Origin: Phycisphaeraceae bacterium
GTDB lineage: Bacteria > Planctomycetota > Phycisphaerae > Phycisphaerales > UBA1924
Reading direction: 5' to 3'
Assembly (NCBI GenBank): GCA_019636495.1
Contig: JAHBXL010000007.1
Coordinates: 62,001-126,000, forward strand
Length of the DNA: 64,000 nucleotides
Shown: in pieces, positions 20,326-28,765 of the stretch
Position numbering within the stretch: position 1 is the first letter of the stretch
How the letters are laid out: each line of letters opens with the position of its first letter
Translations under genes and position numbers: made by a program
The notes under the pieces: model-generated
The model's input: the letters and a program-made list of their open reading frames with translations, nothing else
What the model was told of the DNA's origin: nothing
Database searches by the model: none

Positions 20326-20458
20326 CCCGGGGCGGCCCATGCGGCTACGTTCATCCCCCCGTGGGGTGTGGACACAAGGGGCGGAGGGACCGGCGCGTGC
20401 GGCGCGGCGGAGTTCGAACTGGTGGTTTTGGGCCGCGGCCCGGGAAGCACGTCAGCGC

Positions 20459-21538
20459 ATGATCACGAGCCGACGACCCAGCACGCTCTTGGCCTTGGTG
20501 GTGTGCGCGGGCATTGCCGCCGGCGCGCCGGGCCAGACCGCCTGCAACATCCCCGACGACGTCGCCCGCTCCCGCAACATCTCCGAGTCCGACCGCACGC
20601 TCATCCGCGACTGCGTCAACAACAACCGCGCCGCCCTCGCCGCCGAGTACGACGCCGTCCGCCGCGCGCGAGTCGCCATGCTCGCGCCACTGCGCGTCTC
20701 CGGCGTGTCCATCGAGTTCCGCGCCGCCTACTCGGCCGAGGCCGAGCGCGCCATCGCCCCGCTCGTCCGAAGCGAACGCGACGACGTCGCCATCAACGCG
20801 CTGCGCATCGCCGGCGAACTCGGCACCGAGCAGGGCGCGCGACTCTGCGCCGCCGCGCTCGCCGACAAACGCCCCGGCGTCCGCATGATGGCCGCCGCGG
20901 GTCTGGCACGCACCTTCAGCATCCTGCACAGCGATGCGACCATGACCGCCCAGCAGATCGTCCGCGTGCTCAGCGACCTGGCCCAGGCCGCCCGCTCAGA
21001 GCCCGACCCGCTCGTGCTCGACGGCCTGGCGATGACCTACGAAGCCGCGTTCGGCCTGCCCACCTCCACCTCCGAACTGGCCCAGGCCCGCAACCGCGCC
21101 CTGCTCGACGCCGCGACCGAGTTCGGCAAGCGCGCCCGCGACGGCAAACTCGGACCCGAGGCCGTCCCCGCCATGCTGCGCATCAGCCTCTCGCTCCGCG
21201 AGCCCGTCCTCAACAGCCCCCCGCCGCCGGCCAACGTCCTCCGCGAAGTGTCGGGAATGGCCGGCGACTTCCTCGCCCACGTCCTCCGCCGAACCTCCGC
21301 GCGCGACGTCGGAGAGACCGAACGCGCACAACTCGGTGTCCTCGTCGCGCAATCCGAGAACCTCGTCTCCTTCGCCGCACGCGGCCTCAACGCCGCCTAC
21401 GCCCCGCGAAACCTGAGCGAACTGGTCGCCTCCGGCCGCGACACCGACTTCGCCCGCCGAGCGCTCGACGTCATCGGCGCGGAGGGCGAACTCACCAAGC
21501 AGCCCTTCGGCCACCCGCGCGACCGCTTCGTCCGCTGA
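20459..21538 (+). CDS. Secreted HEAT-repeat-like protein
   Basis: The 359-residue protein has a signal peptide (about 1-24, ending APGQTAC). A helical segment follows (AALAAEYDAVRRARVAML), and then repeated pairs of alpha-helices (VRSERDDVAINALRIAGELG, LADKRPGVRMMAAAGLAR) that look like HEAT repeats. The rest is helical without clear catalytic residues. A scaffold or partner-binding role is inferred from the fold alone. The start was placed at 20459; the in-frame start 40 codons upstream produces a non-signal N-terminus. The gene follows the coiled-coil lipoprotein at 133 bp and may share its transcription unit. Confidence 0.7.
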   Translation: MITSRRPSTLLALVVCAGIAAGAPGQTACNIPDDVARSRNISESDRTLIRDCVNNNRAALAAEYDAVRRARVAMLAPLRVSGVSIEFRAAYSAEAERAIAPLVRSERDDVAINALRIAGELGTEQGARLCAAALADKRPGVRMMAAAGLARTFSILHSDATMTAQQIVRVLSDLAQAARSEPDPLVLDGLAMTYEAAFGLPTSTSELAQARNRALLDAATEFGKRARDGKLGPEAVPAMLRISLSLREPVLNSPPPPANVLREVSGMAGDFLAHVLRRTSARDVGETERAQLGVLVAQSENLVSFAARGLNAAYAPRNLSELVASGRDTDFARRALDVIGAEGELTKQPFGHPRDRFVR

Positions 21539-21607
21539 CCGCGCGACCACCGCGCCAATCCGCGCGCTCCCCGCGACTCCATCGCCCCCCACCGGTATGC
21601 TTGGGGC

Positions 21608-23599
21608 ATGGGCCGTCTGCTTGTCCCAATCGCGCTCCTCGCCGCGGTCCTCGTCGCCGTCGTCGCCGCCGACAGGCCCGCCCCGCGCGCCGACTTCGTC
21701 TTCATCAACCGCGGCGACATCTCCACACTCGACGTCCAGAAGGCCTCGTGGATGCAGGACCTCCGCGTCATCCGCCTCCTCTTCGAGGGCCTGGTCCGCA
21801 ACAACGTCCTCGACCGCGACTACACCATCCAGCCCGCCGCCGCCGAACGCTGGGAGATCTCCGACGACGGACTGGTCTACACCTTCCACCTGCGCAATGA
21901 CGCCTGCTGGAACGTTCGCGGCGAGGCCGTCCCCCTCACCGCGCACGACTTTGTCTTCTCCTGGCGACGCGCCATCCTGCCCGACACCGGCAGCGACTAC
22001 GCCGGCCAGTTCCACCTCATCCGCGGCGCACGCGAGTTCGCCGACTGGCGCGCCGCACAACTCGACGAGATCGAGACCCTGCCCGCCGGCCCCGCGCGGC
22101 GCGACCGCGCCGCCGCCCTCTGGGCCCTGACCGAGCGCACCTTCGACCAGATGGTCGGCCTGCGCGCGCTCGACGACCGCACCCTGCGCGTCGAACTCGA
22201 ACGCCCCACCGCCTACTTCCTCGACCTCTGCGCCTTCGCCGTCTTCTACCCCGTCTACCCGCCACTCGTGCGGCAGTACGACCGGCCCGACCCCGCCTCC
22301 GGCCGCCTCGACCAGCAGCAGGGATGGACCATGGCCGGAGTGCTGGTCGGCAACGGACCCTTCACCCTCGAATCGTGGCGCTTCAAGCGCGAGGTCCGCC
22401 TCGCCAAGAACCCGCTCTACTGGAATCGCGACTCGATCAACATCGACACCATCTCCATCCCCAGCAGCGAAGACGCCAACGCCCAGGTCCTCGCCTTCAC
22501 CTCCGGCGGCGTCGATTGGGTCAGCGATGTCACGCCCCCCTACCGCCGACACATCGTCGACCGCAAAAAGCAGTTCTACAACGAGCACCGCGAGCAGTAC
22601 CAGGCTCTCGTCGCCCGCGGGCTCGACCCCATCGAGATCGACCGCCAACTCCCGCCCGACCCCCGCAAAAACATCCACACCTTCCCCGCATTCGGCACCT
22701 ACTTCTACAACTTCAACTGCCAGCCCAAACTCACCGATGGTCGCGACAACCCCTTCGCCGACCCGCGCGTCCGCCGCGCCTTCGCCCTCGCCGTCGACAA
22801 GCGCCGAATCGCCGAGCAGATCCGCGGCACCGGCGAGCAGGTCGCCGCGACGATTGTCCCCCGAAACTCGATCGCCAACTACCCCTCGCCCGCGGGCCTG
22901 CCCTACGACCCGCCCGCGGCCCGCGCACTCCTGGCCGAGGCCGGATACCCCGGCGGCAAGGGCTTCATCACCGTCGAACTGCTCTTCAACAAGGACGCCG
23001 GCCACGACGTCATCGCCCAGGCGCTCGCCAAGGACTTCCAGGAAAACCTCGGCGTCTCCGTCGTCCTCGCGCAGAAAGAAGTCAAGGTCTTCCGCCAGGA
23101 CCTCAAGTCGCAGAACTTCATGCTCTCCCGCGCAGGGTGGTTCGGCGATTACGGCGACCCAACCACCTTCCTCGATCTCAACCGCTGCGACGATGGAAAC
23201 AACGACCGGAAGTACTGCTCGCCGCGCTACGAAGCGCTCATGGACCGCGCCGCGGCGGAAACCGACCCCCTCACGCGTCTGCGCATTCTCGCCGAGGCCG
23301 AACGCCTCGTCGTCGAAGAAGACCTCCCGATGATCCCGCTCTTCCAGTACGTGCAGGTCTACCTCTTCGACCCCCACCGTGTCAGCGGCATCTCCTCCCA
23401 CCCGCGCCAGCAGCAGGACATGTTCCTCATCGACATCATCGGCGACGGCAAGGGCGCGGAAGTGCCCCGCGCTCTGCCGCCACTCCCGCCCGCCGACGAC
23501 CCGCGCCGGGTCGACGGTCCGGTTTCACTCTTCCCGGGCGGCTCGGCGGCGTCGCCCCTCGGCCGCGCCCGGACCGGAGGCCGCGCATGCTCGGCCTGA
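21608..23599 (+). CDS. Periplasmic peptide-binding protein of an ABC transporter (SBP family 5)
   Basis: The 663-residue extracytoplasmic binding protein of the oligopeptide/dipeptide (OppA/DppA) family has an N-terminal signal segment (1-21) and an SBP_bac_5 core: DISTLDVQKASWMQDLRVIR, WEISDDGLVYTFHLR, the pair RVRRAFALAVDKRRIAEQI, and a C-terminal NFMLSRAGWFGDYGDPTTFL. Typical members are about 520-600 residues; the insert around 165-200 accounts for the extra length. The gene overlaps the permease gene by 13 bp, so the two are probably coexpressed. Substrate is unknown; peptides are the default expectation. Confidence 0.9.
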   Translation: MGRLLVPIALLAAVLVAVVAADRPAPRADFVFINRGDISTLDVQKASWMQDLRVIRLLFEGLVRNNVLDRDYTIQPAAAERWEISDDGLVYTFHLRNDACWNVRGEAVPLTAHDFVFSWRRAILPDTGSDYAGQFHLIRGAREFADWRAAQLDEIETLPAGPARRDRAAALWALTERTFDQMVGLRALDDRTLRVELERPTAYFLDLCAFAVFYPVYPPLVRQYDRPDPASGRLDQQQGWTMAGVLVGNGPFTLESWRFKREVRLAKNPLYWNRDSINIDTISIPSSEDANAQVLAFTSGGVDWVSDVTPPYRRHIVDRKKQFYNEHREQYQALVARGLDPIEIDRQLPPDPRKNIHTFPAFGTYFYNFNCQPKLTDGRDNPFADPRVRRAFALAVDKRRIAEQIRGTGEQVAATIVPRNSIANYPSPAGLPYDPPAARALLAEAGYPGGKGFITVELLFNKDAGHDVIAQALAKDFQENLGVSVVLAQKEVKVFRQDLKSQNFMLSRAGWFGDYGDPTTFLDLNRCDDGNNDRKYCSPRYEALMDRAAAETDPLTRLRILAEAERLVVEEDLPMIPLFQYVQVYLFDPHRVSGISSHPRQQQDMFLIDIIGDGKGAEVPRALPPLPPADDPRRVDGPVSLFPGGSAASPLGRARTGGRACSA

Positions 23600-24591
23600 T
23601 CGCCCGCCGCCTCCTCCAACTCCCGCTCATCGTCGGCGTGATCTACACGCTCACACTCACCCTCGCATGGGCCGTGCCCGGAAACCCCGTCGAGAACGAC
23701 GAGGGCCGACGGCCGCCCCAGGCCGTCATCGAAGCCATCAAGCGGCAGTACAACCTCGACTCGTTCGGCCGCTTCTATTTCTCCTATCTCGACAACGCCA
23801 CCGGCCTGCGCTGGACGCGCGACACGCTCTCGGGCCGCGCCGCCCAGCAGGCCGACCAGGCCCGCGCCGCCGGAGAGGCCGCGCCGGTCCGCCGCGTCTT
23901 CGACTTCGGACCCAGCCTCCAGTACGACGACTGGCGCGTCAACCAGATCATCGGCGACGCTCTCCCCGTCAGCATCGCGCTGGGCGCGATGGCCATGCTC
24001 ATCGCCGTCTTCGTCGGCGTCGGCGCGGGAATCGTCGGCGCCATCCGACCCAACTCGCTGGCCGACTTCGCCACCCTCACCGTCGCGCTCGTCGGAATCA
24101 GCCTGCCCAGTTTCGTCGTCGGCACCACCCTCCTCCTCGTCTTCAGCGTCTGGATCAAGGCCTTCCCCATCGGCGGGTGGGGGCTCGGGCAGATGATCCT
24201 CCCCGCCGTCACGCTCAGCCTGCCCTTCGCCGCCTACATCGCGCGCCTCACCCGCATGGGCATGCTCGAACACCTCGGCGCCGATTTCATCCGCACCGCT
24301 CGCGCCAAGGGCGTCAGCGAAACCGGAATCGTCCTCAGGCACGCGCTCAAAAACGCCTTCCTCCCGGTCCTGAGTTACCTCGGCCCCGCCGCCGCCATGG
24401 CCATGACCGGATCCTTCGTCGTCGAACGCGTCTTCACCGTCCCCGGAATGGGACAGCACTTCGTCAACGCCGTCCTCAACAAGGACCTGTTCCTCATCAT
24501 GGGCGTCGTGCTCGTCTACTCCACGATGCTCGTGCTCTTCAACCTCACCGTCGACGTGCTCTACCGCTGGGTCGACCCGCGCATCGAGTAG
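23587..24591 (+). CDS. ABC transporter permease, DppB/OppB type
   Basis: The 334-residue inner-membrane permease opens with IARRLLQLPLIVGVIYTLTL and has about six helices. A large periplasmic insert lies between helices 1 and 2 (about 36-125). The EAA loop appears as FIRTARAKGVSETGIVLRHA, which contacts the ATPase. It forms a transport unit with the preceding binding protein; neither a DppC-like second permease nor an ATPase follows, since the next gene is convergent pgpA. Those subunits would have to be encoded elsewhere, or the permease acts as a homodimer. Confidence 0.92.
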   Translation: MLGLIARRLLQLPLIVGVIYTLTLTLAWAVPGNPVENDEGRRPPQAVIEAIKRQYNLDSFGRFYFSYLDNATGLRWTRDTLSGRAAQQADQARAAGEAAPVRRVFDFGPSLQYDDWRVNQIIGDALPVSIALGAMAMLIAVFVGVGAGIVGAIRPNSLADFATLTVALVGISLPSFVVGTTLLLVFSVWIKAFPIGGWGLGQMILPAVTLSLPFAAYIARLTRMGMLEHLGADFIRTARAKGVSETGIVLRHALKNAFLPVLSYLGPAAAMAMTGSFVVERVFTVPGMGQHFVNAVLNKDLFLIMGVVLVYSTMLVLFNLTVDVLYRWVDPRIE

Positions 24592-24599
24592 CCCGCCGG

Positions 24600-25136
24600 T
24601 TACCACGCCAGCCGCACGAACACCTGCACCACGATCATCGTCTGCACTCCCGCGACCAGGTCGTCCAGCAGGATGCCCCACCCGCCCCGGACACGCTGCA
24701 GCCCGTTCGCCGGCGGCAGTTTCAGGATGTCGAACACCCGGAATCCGAAAAACACCACGCAGCACGTCACCGCCCCGTGCACCAGCGTGTCCGCCGCCGA
24801 CGCGGGCAGTAACAGCAGCGGGATGCACACGCCCGCCGTCTCATCGGCGCACACGCTCCCGGGGTCCTTCTTGCCGAATCGCGCTTCGGCCGCCTCGCCA
24901 TACACCACGCACCCGATGCAGAACACCACCAGCACCAGCGCGATCACCGCGTTGAACACCCACTGCGCCGCCGGCCCGTCCGCCGGGCCATACCCCGCCA
25001 GTATCATCGCCGCGGCGAGCGCGACCGGCGGAATCGAGCCCCACGTCCCCGGCGCCGGCCGCAGGTGCCCCAGCCCGAACGTCGTCACCACCGCGCCACC
25101 CAGCGGCGAAAGTCCCGCGGTCGCTTCGCCTTTCAT
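24600..25136 (-). CDS. pgpA: Phosphatidylglycerophosphatase A
   Basis: This 178-residue membrane phosphatase dephosphorylates phosphatidylglycerophosphate to phosphatidylglycerol. Family landmarks visible: FGLGHLRPAPGTWGSIPPV at about 20-38, then KKDPGSVCADETAGVCIPL (about 89-107) with the conserved acidic residues, and RVRGGWGILLDDLVAGV near the C-terminus; hydrophobic segments between. The length is that of PgpA. Its ATG overlaps the stop of pgsA as ATGA, so the two successive enzymes of one pathway are translationally coupled. Confidence 0.92.
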   Translation of the reverse strand: MKGEATAGLSPLGGAVVTTFGLGHLRPAPGTWGSIPPVALAAAMILAGYGPADGPAAQWVFNAVIALVLVVFCIGCVVYGEAAEARFGKKDPGSVCADETAGVCIPLLLLPASAADTLVHGAVTCCVVFFGFRVFDILKLPPANGLQRVRGGWGILLDDLVAGVQTMIVVQVFVRLAW

Positions 25137-25891
25137 GCGCCCGCCCCCGGCCCGCGCCCGTCGCGCACAACATTCCACGCGCGCCAGATGTACGGCAGGC
25201 CCGACCACACCGTCGCCGCCATCGTCGCCCACACGATCGTGTCGATCAGCACGCGACCCAGCCGCGCAGGCTCGGCAACGTGGTGCGGGCTCTCGCCCGG
25301 GTCGGCCAGCGCGATCAGCACCAGCACCGCCGGCACGCACACCGACTGCAGCACCATCTTGATCTTCCCGCTCTTCGACGCCCCGAACGACACCCCCGCG
25401 CCCTCGAACGCCGCGCGGATCGATGTCACCAGCAGTTCCCGACCAAGCACCACCACCACCATCCACGGGTACACCCCGCTGATCTGCTCCGCCGGCCGGC
25501 CATCGGTCGTGAACCCCGGTCCGGCCAGGAACACGAACGCGCCCACCACCAGCAACTTGTCCGCGAACGGGTCCATGATCCGCCCGAACACCGAGACCTG
25601 CTGCCAGCGCCGCGCAAAGTACCCGTCCAGCGCATCCGTGATCGCCGCGACCCCGAACACCGCCGCGGCCCACAGCAGCAGCCAGTCCGCACCCGTCAAC
25701 ACCGATCCCTCCCGACCCGGAGCGACCGACGCCCTGTGCCGGTACCACGACAACAACACGAAAAACACCACCGCCAATAGCACCCGCGACGTCGTCAGCA
25801 GGTTCGGCAACGATCGGTACACCCACCCCGCGGCGGGATGATCAGGGCCCGCAACAGGGGCCCGGCCGGGGTGTCCTTCGGTCGGCGGCAT
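25133..25891 (-). CDS. pgsA: CDP-diacylglycerol-glycerol-3-phosphate 3-phosphatidyltransferase
   Basis: This 252-residue integral membrane enzyme makes phosphatidylglycerophosphate from CDP-diacylglycerol and glycerol 3-phosphate. The CDP-alcohol phosphotransferase signature is intact: DALDGYFARRWQQ followed by GRIMDPFADK, giving the D-x2-D-G-x2-A-R and G-x3-D-x3-D metal-binding residues. Several hydrophobic helices surround it. The ATG at 25891 starts MPPTEGHPGR, a little long before SLPNLLTTSRVLLA; the in-frame start 42 codons earlier is unlikely. It is upstream of and coupled to pgpA. Confidence 0.92.
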   Translation of the reverse strand: MPPTEGHPGRAPVAGPDHPAAGWVYRSLPNLLTTSRVLLAVVFFVLLSWYRHRASVAPGREGSVLTGADWLLLWAAAVFGVAAITDALDGYFARRWQQVSVFGRIMDPFADKLLVVGAFVFLAGPGFTTDGRPAEQISGVYPWMVVVVLGRELLVTSIRAAFEGAGVSFGASKSGKIKMVLQSVCVPAVLVLIALADPGESPHHVAEPARLGRVLIDTIVWATMAATVWSGLPYIWRAWNVVRDGRGPGAGA

Positions 25892-26017
25892 CGCTCGGCC
25901 ATGGTAACGCCTGTCCGCGCTCCGCACGCGCCCCTCCCCACGCCCCCGGCTACCACCCACCCGACCGACCATCCAAACAAAACCCTTTGAACCTCCGGGC
26001 CACACCCATCTCTCCAT

Positions 26018-26045
26018 TTGACCGATGGTTGGAGGCTTCTATCAT
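26018..26045 (+). promoter_or_regulatory. Probable promoter of the tRNA-Thr / tuf unit
   Basis: A -35 box TTGACC (26018-26023) is separated by 16 bp from a -10 box TATCAT (26040-26045). This is close to the sigma-70 consensus and stands out in GC-rich sequence. A transcript starting near 26052 would enter tRNA-Thr about 40 nt later. Pattern reading only. Confidence 0.5.
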
Positions 26046-26090
26046 CCGCGCTTGCTCGGCGGGCTGAACCCTGCCCAGCGGCGTGCGAGT

Positions 26091-26162
26091 GCCGCTGTAG
26101 CTCAGTGGTAGAGCGCACCCTTGGTAAGGGTGAGGCCGTGGGTTCAATCCCCACTAGCGGCT
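26091..26162 (+). tRNA. tRNA-Thr (GGT)
   Basis: A 72-nt tRNA without encoded CCA. The acceptor GCCGCTG pairs with TAGCGGC with one G-T pair; the D-arm is GCTC-AGTGGTA-GAGC, the anticodon arm CACCC-TTGGTAA-GGGTG gives anticodon GGT, and the T-arm contains GTGGGTTCAATCCCCAC. It lies about 160 bp upstream of tuf; tRNA-Thr next to tuf is a classical bacterial arrangement and both may be on one transcript. Confidence 0.95.
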
Positions 26163-26325
26163 TTGTCAGCAGTCTCGGGGTGGGCGGGGGGCAGGGTTCG
26201 ACGCACGGCCGCGGCGAACATTGTCCGGAGTGCCGGCCACACACTGGCGGCCGTACTGTCGTTGTCGCCAGTCTTGAAGCAGAAGAACCAACACACCGTT
26301 TTCAATCACGCGGAGGTCGTCAGAC

Positions 26326-27528
26326 ATGGCAAAGGGCGTATTCGAGCGGACCAAGCCACACGTCAACGTGGGCACCATCGGGCACATTGACCACGGCAAG
26401 TCCACCTTGACCGCGGCCCTCTCGGCGCGCTCCGCCGCGAAGTACGGCGGCGCGATCAAGTCGTACGCCGAAATCACCAAGGGTGGTACGGTCCGCGACT
26501 CCAACAAGACCGTGACGATCCACTCGTCGCACACCGAGTACGAAACCGACAAGCGGCACTACGCCCACGTCGACTGCCCCGGCCACGCCGACTTCGTCAA
26601 GAACATGATCACCGGCGCCGCCCAGATGGACGGCGCCATCCTGGTCGTGTCCGCCGCCGACGGCCCCATGCCCCAGACACGCGAGCACGTCCTGCTCGCC
26701 CGCCAGGTCGGCGTCCCCTACATCGTCGTCTTCCTCAACAAGGTCGACCTCGTCGACGACCCCGAACTCCTCGAACTGGTCGAGGTCGAGGTCCGCGACC
26801 TGCTCAACAAGTACGGCTTCCCCGGCGACACCACGCCCATCATCCGCGGCCAGTCCAAGGCCGCGCTCGAAAACCCCAAGGACGACAAGATCTGCGAGCC
26901 GATCGACAAACTGTTCGAGGCGATCGACTCCTACATCCCCGAGCCCCAGCGCGAGACCGACAAGCCCTTCCTCGTCTCCGTCGAAGACGTCTTCTCGATC
27001 AAGGGCCGCGGCACCGTCGCCACCGGCCGTATCGAGCGCGGCGTCGTCAAGGTCGGTGACGCCGCTGAGATCGTCGGCCTCCGCAAGGAGAACAAGACGA
27101 CCACCGTCACCGGCGTCGAAATGTTCAACAAGACCCTCGACCAGGGTCAGGCCGGCGACAACGTCGGCGTGCTCCTCCGCGGCGTCGAGAAGGACGACAT
27201 CGAGCGCGGCCAGGTCATCTGCAAGCCCGGCTCCATCAAGCCGCACACCAAGTTCAAGGGTCAGATCTACGTCCTGACCAAGGAAGAGGGCGGCCGGCAC
27301 ACGCCGTTCTTCGCCGGCTACCGCCCGCAGTTCTACTTCCGCACCACCGACGTCACCGGCTCGCTCAAACTCCTCGGCGGCGCCGAAATGTGCATGCCCG
27401 GCGACAACGTCGAGATCGAGGTCGACCTGGTCGACAAGCCCGTCGCCATGGAGCCCGGCCTCCGCTTCGCCATCCGCGAGGGCGGACGCACCATCGGCTC
27501 CGGAACCGTCACCTCGATCATCGAGTGA
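26326..27528 (+). CDS. tuf: Elongation factor Tu
   Basis: This 400-residue translational GTPase carries aminoacyl-tRNA to the ribosome. The P-loop GHIDHGKST, the G3 DCPGHADF, the G4 NKVD and the typical second and third beta-barrel domains are all present; the end [15 protein letters not shown] is canonical. Length is standard (about 395-400). The gene is preceded by tRNA-Thr and followed, after a strong stem-loop, by rpmG. Codon use is strongly biased toward C-ending codons, as expected for a highly expressed gene. Confidence 0.98.
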   Translation: MAKGVFERTKPHVNVGTIGHIDHGKSTLTAALSARSAAKYGGAIKSYAEITKGGTVRDSNKTVTIHSSHTEYETDKRHYAHVDCPGHADFVKNMITGAAQMDGAILVVSAADGPMPQTREHVLLARQVGVPYIVVFLNKVDLVDDPELLELVEVEVRDLLNKYGFPGDTTPIIRGQSKAALENPKDDKICEPIDKLFEAIDSYIPEPQRETDKPFLVSVEDVFSIKGRGTVATGRIERGVVKVGDAAEIVGLRKENKTTTVTGVEMFNKTLDQGQAGDNVGVLLRGVEKDDIERGQVICKPGSIKPHTKFKGQIYVLTKEEGGRHTPFFAGYRPQFYFRTTDVTGSLKLLGGAEMCMPGDNVEIEVDLVDKPVAMEPGLRFAIREGGRTIGSGTVTSIIE

Positions 27529-27581
27529 CCGACCCGTCCGACATCTCGAGAATCGGAGGGGGCGTACGCATCACACAACCT

Positions 27582-27607
27582 GGCCCATCGGCGCGAGCCG
27601 GTGGGCC
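27582..27607 (+). terminator. Stem-loop between tuf and rpmG
   Basis: An 11-bp stem GGCCCATCGGC / GCCGGTGGGCC with one T-G pair encloses the tetraloop GCGA (GNRA type). It is followed by GGTTTGACG, with only a short T run, so it may partly terminate or attenuate transcription rather than end it, which would fit lower L33 and NusG levels than EF-Tu. Stem and loop are exact in the sequence; the role is inference. Confidence 0.55.
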
Positions 27608-27646
27608 GGTTTGACGAACAGACCGGCCTGAAACGAGGTAACAACA

Positions 27647-27832
27647 ATGGCAAAGAAGGGTAAAGCGCTCGCCCGCGAATACGTCTGGCTCCAGTGCTCC
27701 GAGTCCGGAGACATGAACTACCGCACCGAGATCAACGTCAAGGGCGGCATCGCCGAGAAACTCAAGGCCGGCTTCAAAAAGTACAGCCCGCGCCTCCGCA
27801 AGCACACGCTCCACAAGATCAAGCGAAAGTAA
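27647..27832 (+). CDS. rpmG: 50S ribosomal protein L33
   Basis: The 61-residue protein shows the L33 pattern: [20 protein letters not shown] and the conserved end [15 protein letters not shown]. The zinc-type CxxC is reduced to a single Cys (CSES), so it is a zinc-free form. GAGG lies 8 nt before the ATG. It is placed between tuf and tRNA-Trp/secE, the usual neighbours. Confidence 0.95.
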   Translation: MAKKGKALAREYVWLQCSESGDMNYRTEINVKGGIAEKLKAGFKKYSPRLRKHTLHKIKRK

Positions 27833-27892
27833 CCAGTCAATCCCGAGCCGAAGCCCGCCCGGATGCCCCGGGCCGGATTCCCGCTCCTTCGA

Positions 27893-27965
27893 ACGCCGGT
27901 AGCTCAACTGGTAGAGCAGCGGATTCCAAATCCGCAGGTTGCGGGTTCAAGTCCCTCCCGGCGTG
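27893..27965 (+). tRNA. tRNA-Trp (CCA)
   Basis: A 73-nt tRNA with acceptor ACGCCGG pairing with CCGGCGT and discriminator G. The D-arm begins GCTCAACTGGTAGAGC, the anticodon arm is GCGGA-TTCCAAA-TCCGC with anticodon CCA, and the T-loop TTCAAGT is standard; one T-stem pair is mismatched, as in many tRNA-Trp genes. CCA is not encoded. tRNA-Trp between rpmG and secE is a conserved bacterial order. Confidence 0.95.
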
Positions 27966-28007
27966 TTGTTCCGAGTCCTTGAACGTACCGATCACGGGAA
28001 CGATTCC

Positions 28008-28712
28008 ATGTCGCTGGGCATTTACAAGCAGGGCCAGGGCTACTGGGTCCGCGTCATGACCGCGGTCCTCCTCGCCGTCGCCACTCTCGGCGCCGCCGGA
28101 TGGGTCGCCAACCAGGTCTCCGTCTTCGAAACCCGCCTCCCCAGGAACTCCTGGCGCCTCACACTCGACAACGTCTCGGGAACCGTCAACCCCGGCGACC
28201 GCGTCGAACTCATCGGCAAGGCCGAAGTCTCCGGCGCGCCCGCGCCGATCCTCGGTACCGCCGAAGTCGTGTCCTACGCCCCCGCGCAGGAGGAACTCAT
28301 CCTCCGCCGCGTCGAAATGTCCGTCGCCGGTACCGGGCCCGATTCCTCGGTCCGCGTCGCTCACCCCGCCCGCTCCTTCGCCGCCGACTACCGCGTGCGA
28401 CCCGCCGGAATCCCGCTCATCGAGCCCAAACTGCTCATCGGCATCTCCGTCGGCGTCGTCCTGCTCCTGGGTTCCATGCTCGCGTACTACTTCGTCGGTG
28501 TCCGCCGCGGCAGCGTCGAGTTCCTCATCAACACCGACATGGAAATGAAGAAAGTCAACTGGTCCACCCCGCGAGAGGTCCGCGGATCGACCATCGTCGT
28601 CATCTGCGCCTGCTTCATCATCGCCACGTTCCTCTTCGGAATCGACCTCATGTTCCAGTGGTTCTTCCGCGTCATCGGCATCCTCGTCGACGTGCAGTCA
28701 ACCACCGTGTGA
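28008..28712 (+). CDS. secE: Preprotein translocase subunit SecE with long N-terminal extension
   Basis: The SecE core of the SecYEG channel occupies the last 65 residues or so: EFLINTDMEMKKVNWSTPRE, then the membrane helix TIVVICACFIIATFLFGIDL. In front of it lie about 165 extra residues: a first membrane helix (about 12-34, RVMTAVLLAVATLGAAGWVA), a beta-rich domain (about 38-140, VSGTVNPGDRVELIGKAEV) and a second helix (about 147-170). Most SecE proteins are 60-130 residues; here 234. ATG at 28008 (MSLGIYKQGQGYW) was chosen; upstream frames overlap tRNA-Trp. Position between tRNA-Trp and nusG confirms the identity. What the external domain does is unknown. Confidence 0.9.
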   Translation: MSLGIYKQGQGYWVRVMTAVLLAVATLGAAGWVANQVSVFETRLPRNSWRLTLDNVSGTVNPGDRVELIGKAEVSGAPAPILGTAEVVSYAPAQEELILRRVEMSVAGTGPDSSVRVAHPARSFAADYRVRPAGIPLIEPKLLIGISVGVVLLLGSMLAYYFVGVRRGSVEFLINTDMEMKKVNWSTPREVRGSTIVVICACFIIATFLFGIDLMFQWFFRVIGILVDVQSTTV

Positions 28713-28722
28713 GTCGCCGCGT

Positions 28723-28760
28723 GGGGTTCGGGGGGCGGGGGGGGAGGGGGGGGGAGGGAG
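28723..28760. other. G-run tract between secE and nusG
   Basis: Five closely spaced runs of 3-9 guanines sit on the coding strand in the 53-bp secE-nusG gap, interrupted only by single A, C or TTC. Four or more G-runs with 1-5 nt spacers meet the pattern of a G-quadruplex in the mRNA. The last part (GGGAGGGAG) is also the ribosome binding site of nusG. Confidence 0.6.
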
Positions 28761-28765
28761 TCGCC

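Noticed and set aside
18484-20340. Minus-strand open frame opposite the coiled-coil lipoprotein (and similar frames at 16495-17907 and 20996-23401)
   Set aside because: Glycine/valine/aspartate-rich shadow of the plus-strand genes; no start context and no domain pattern, while the plus-strand frames have signal peptides and family motifs.
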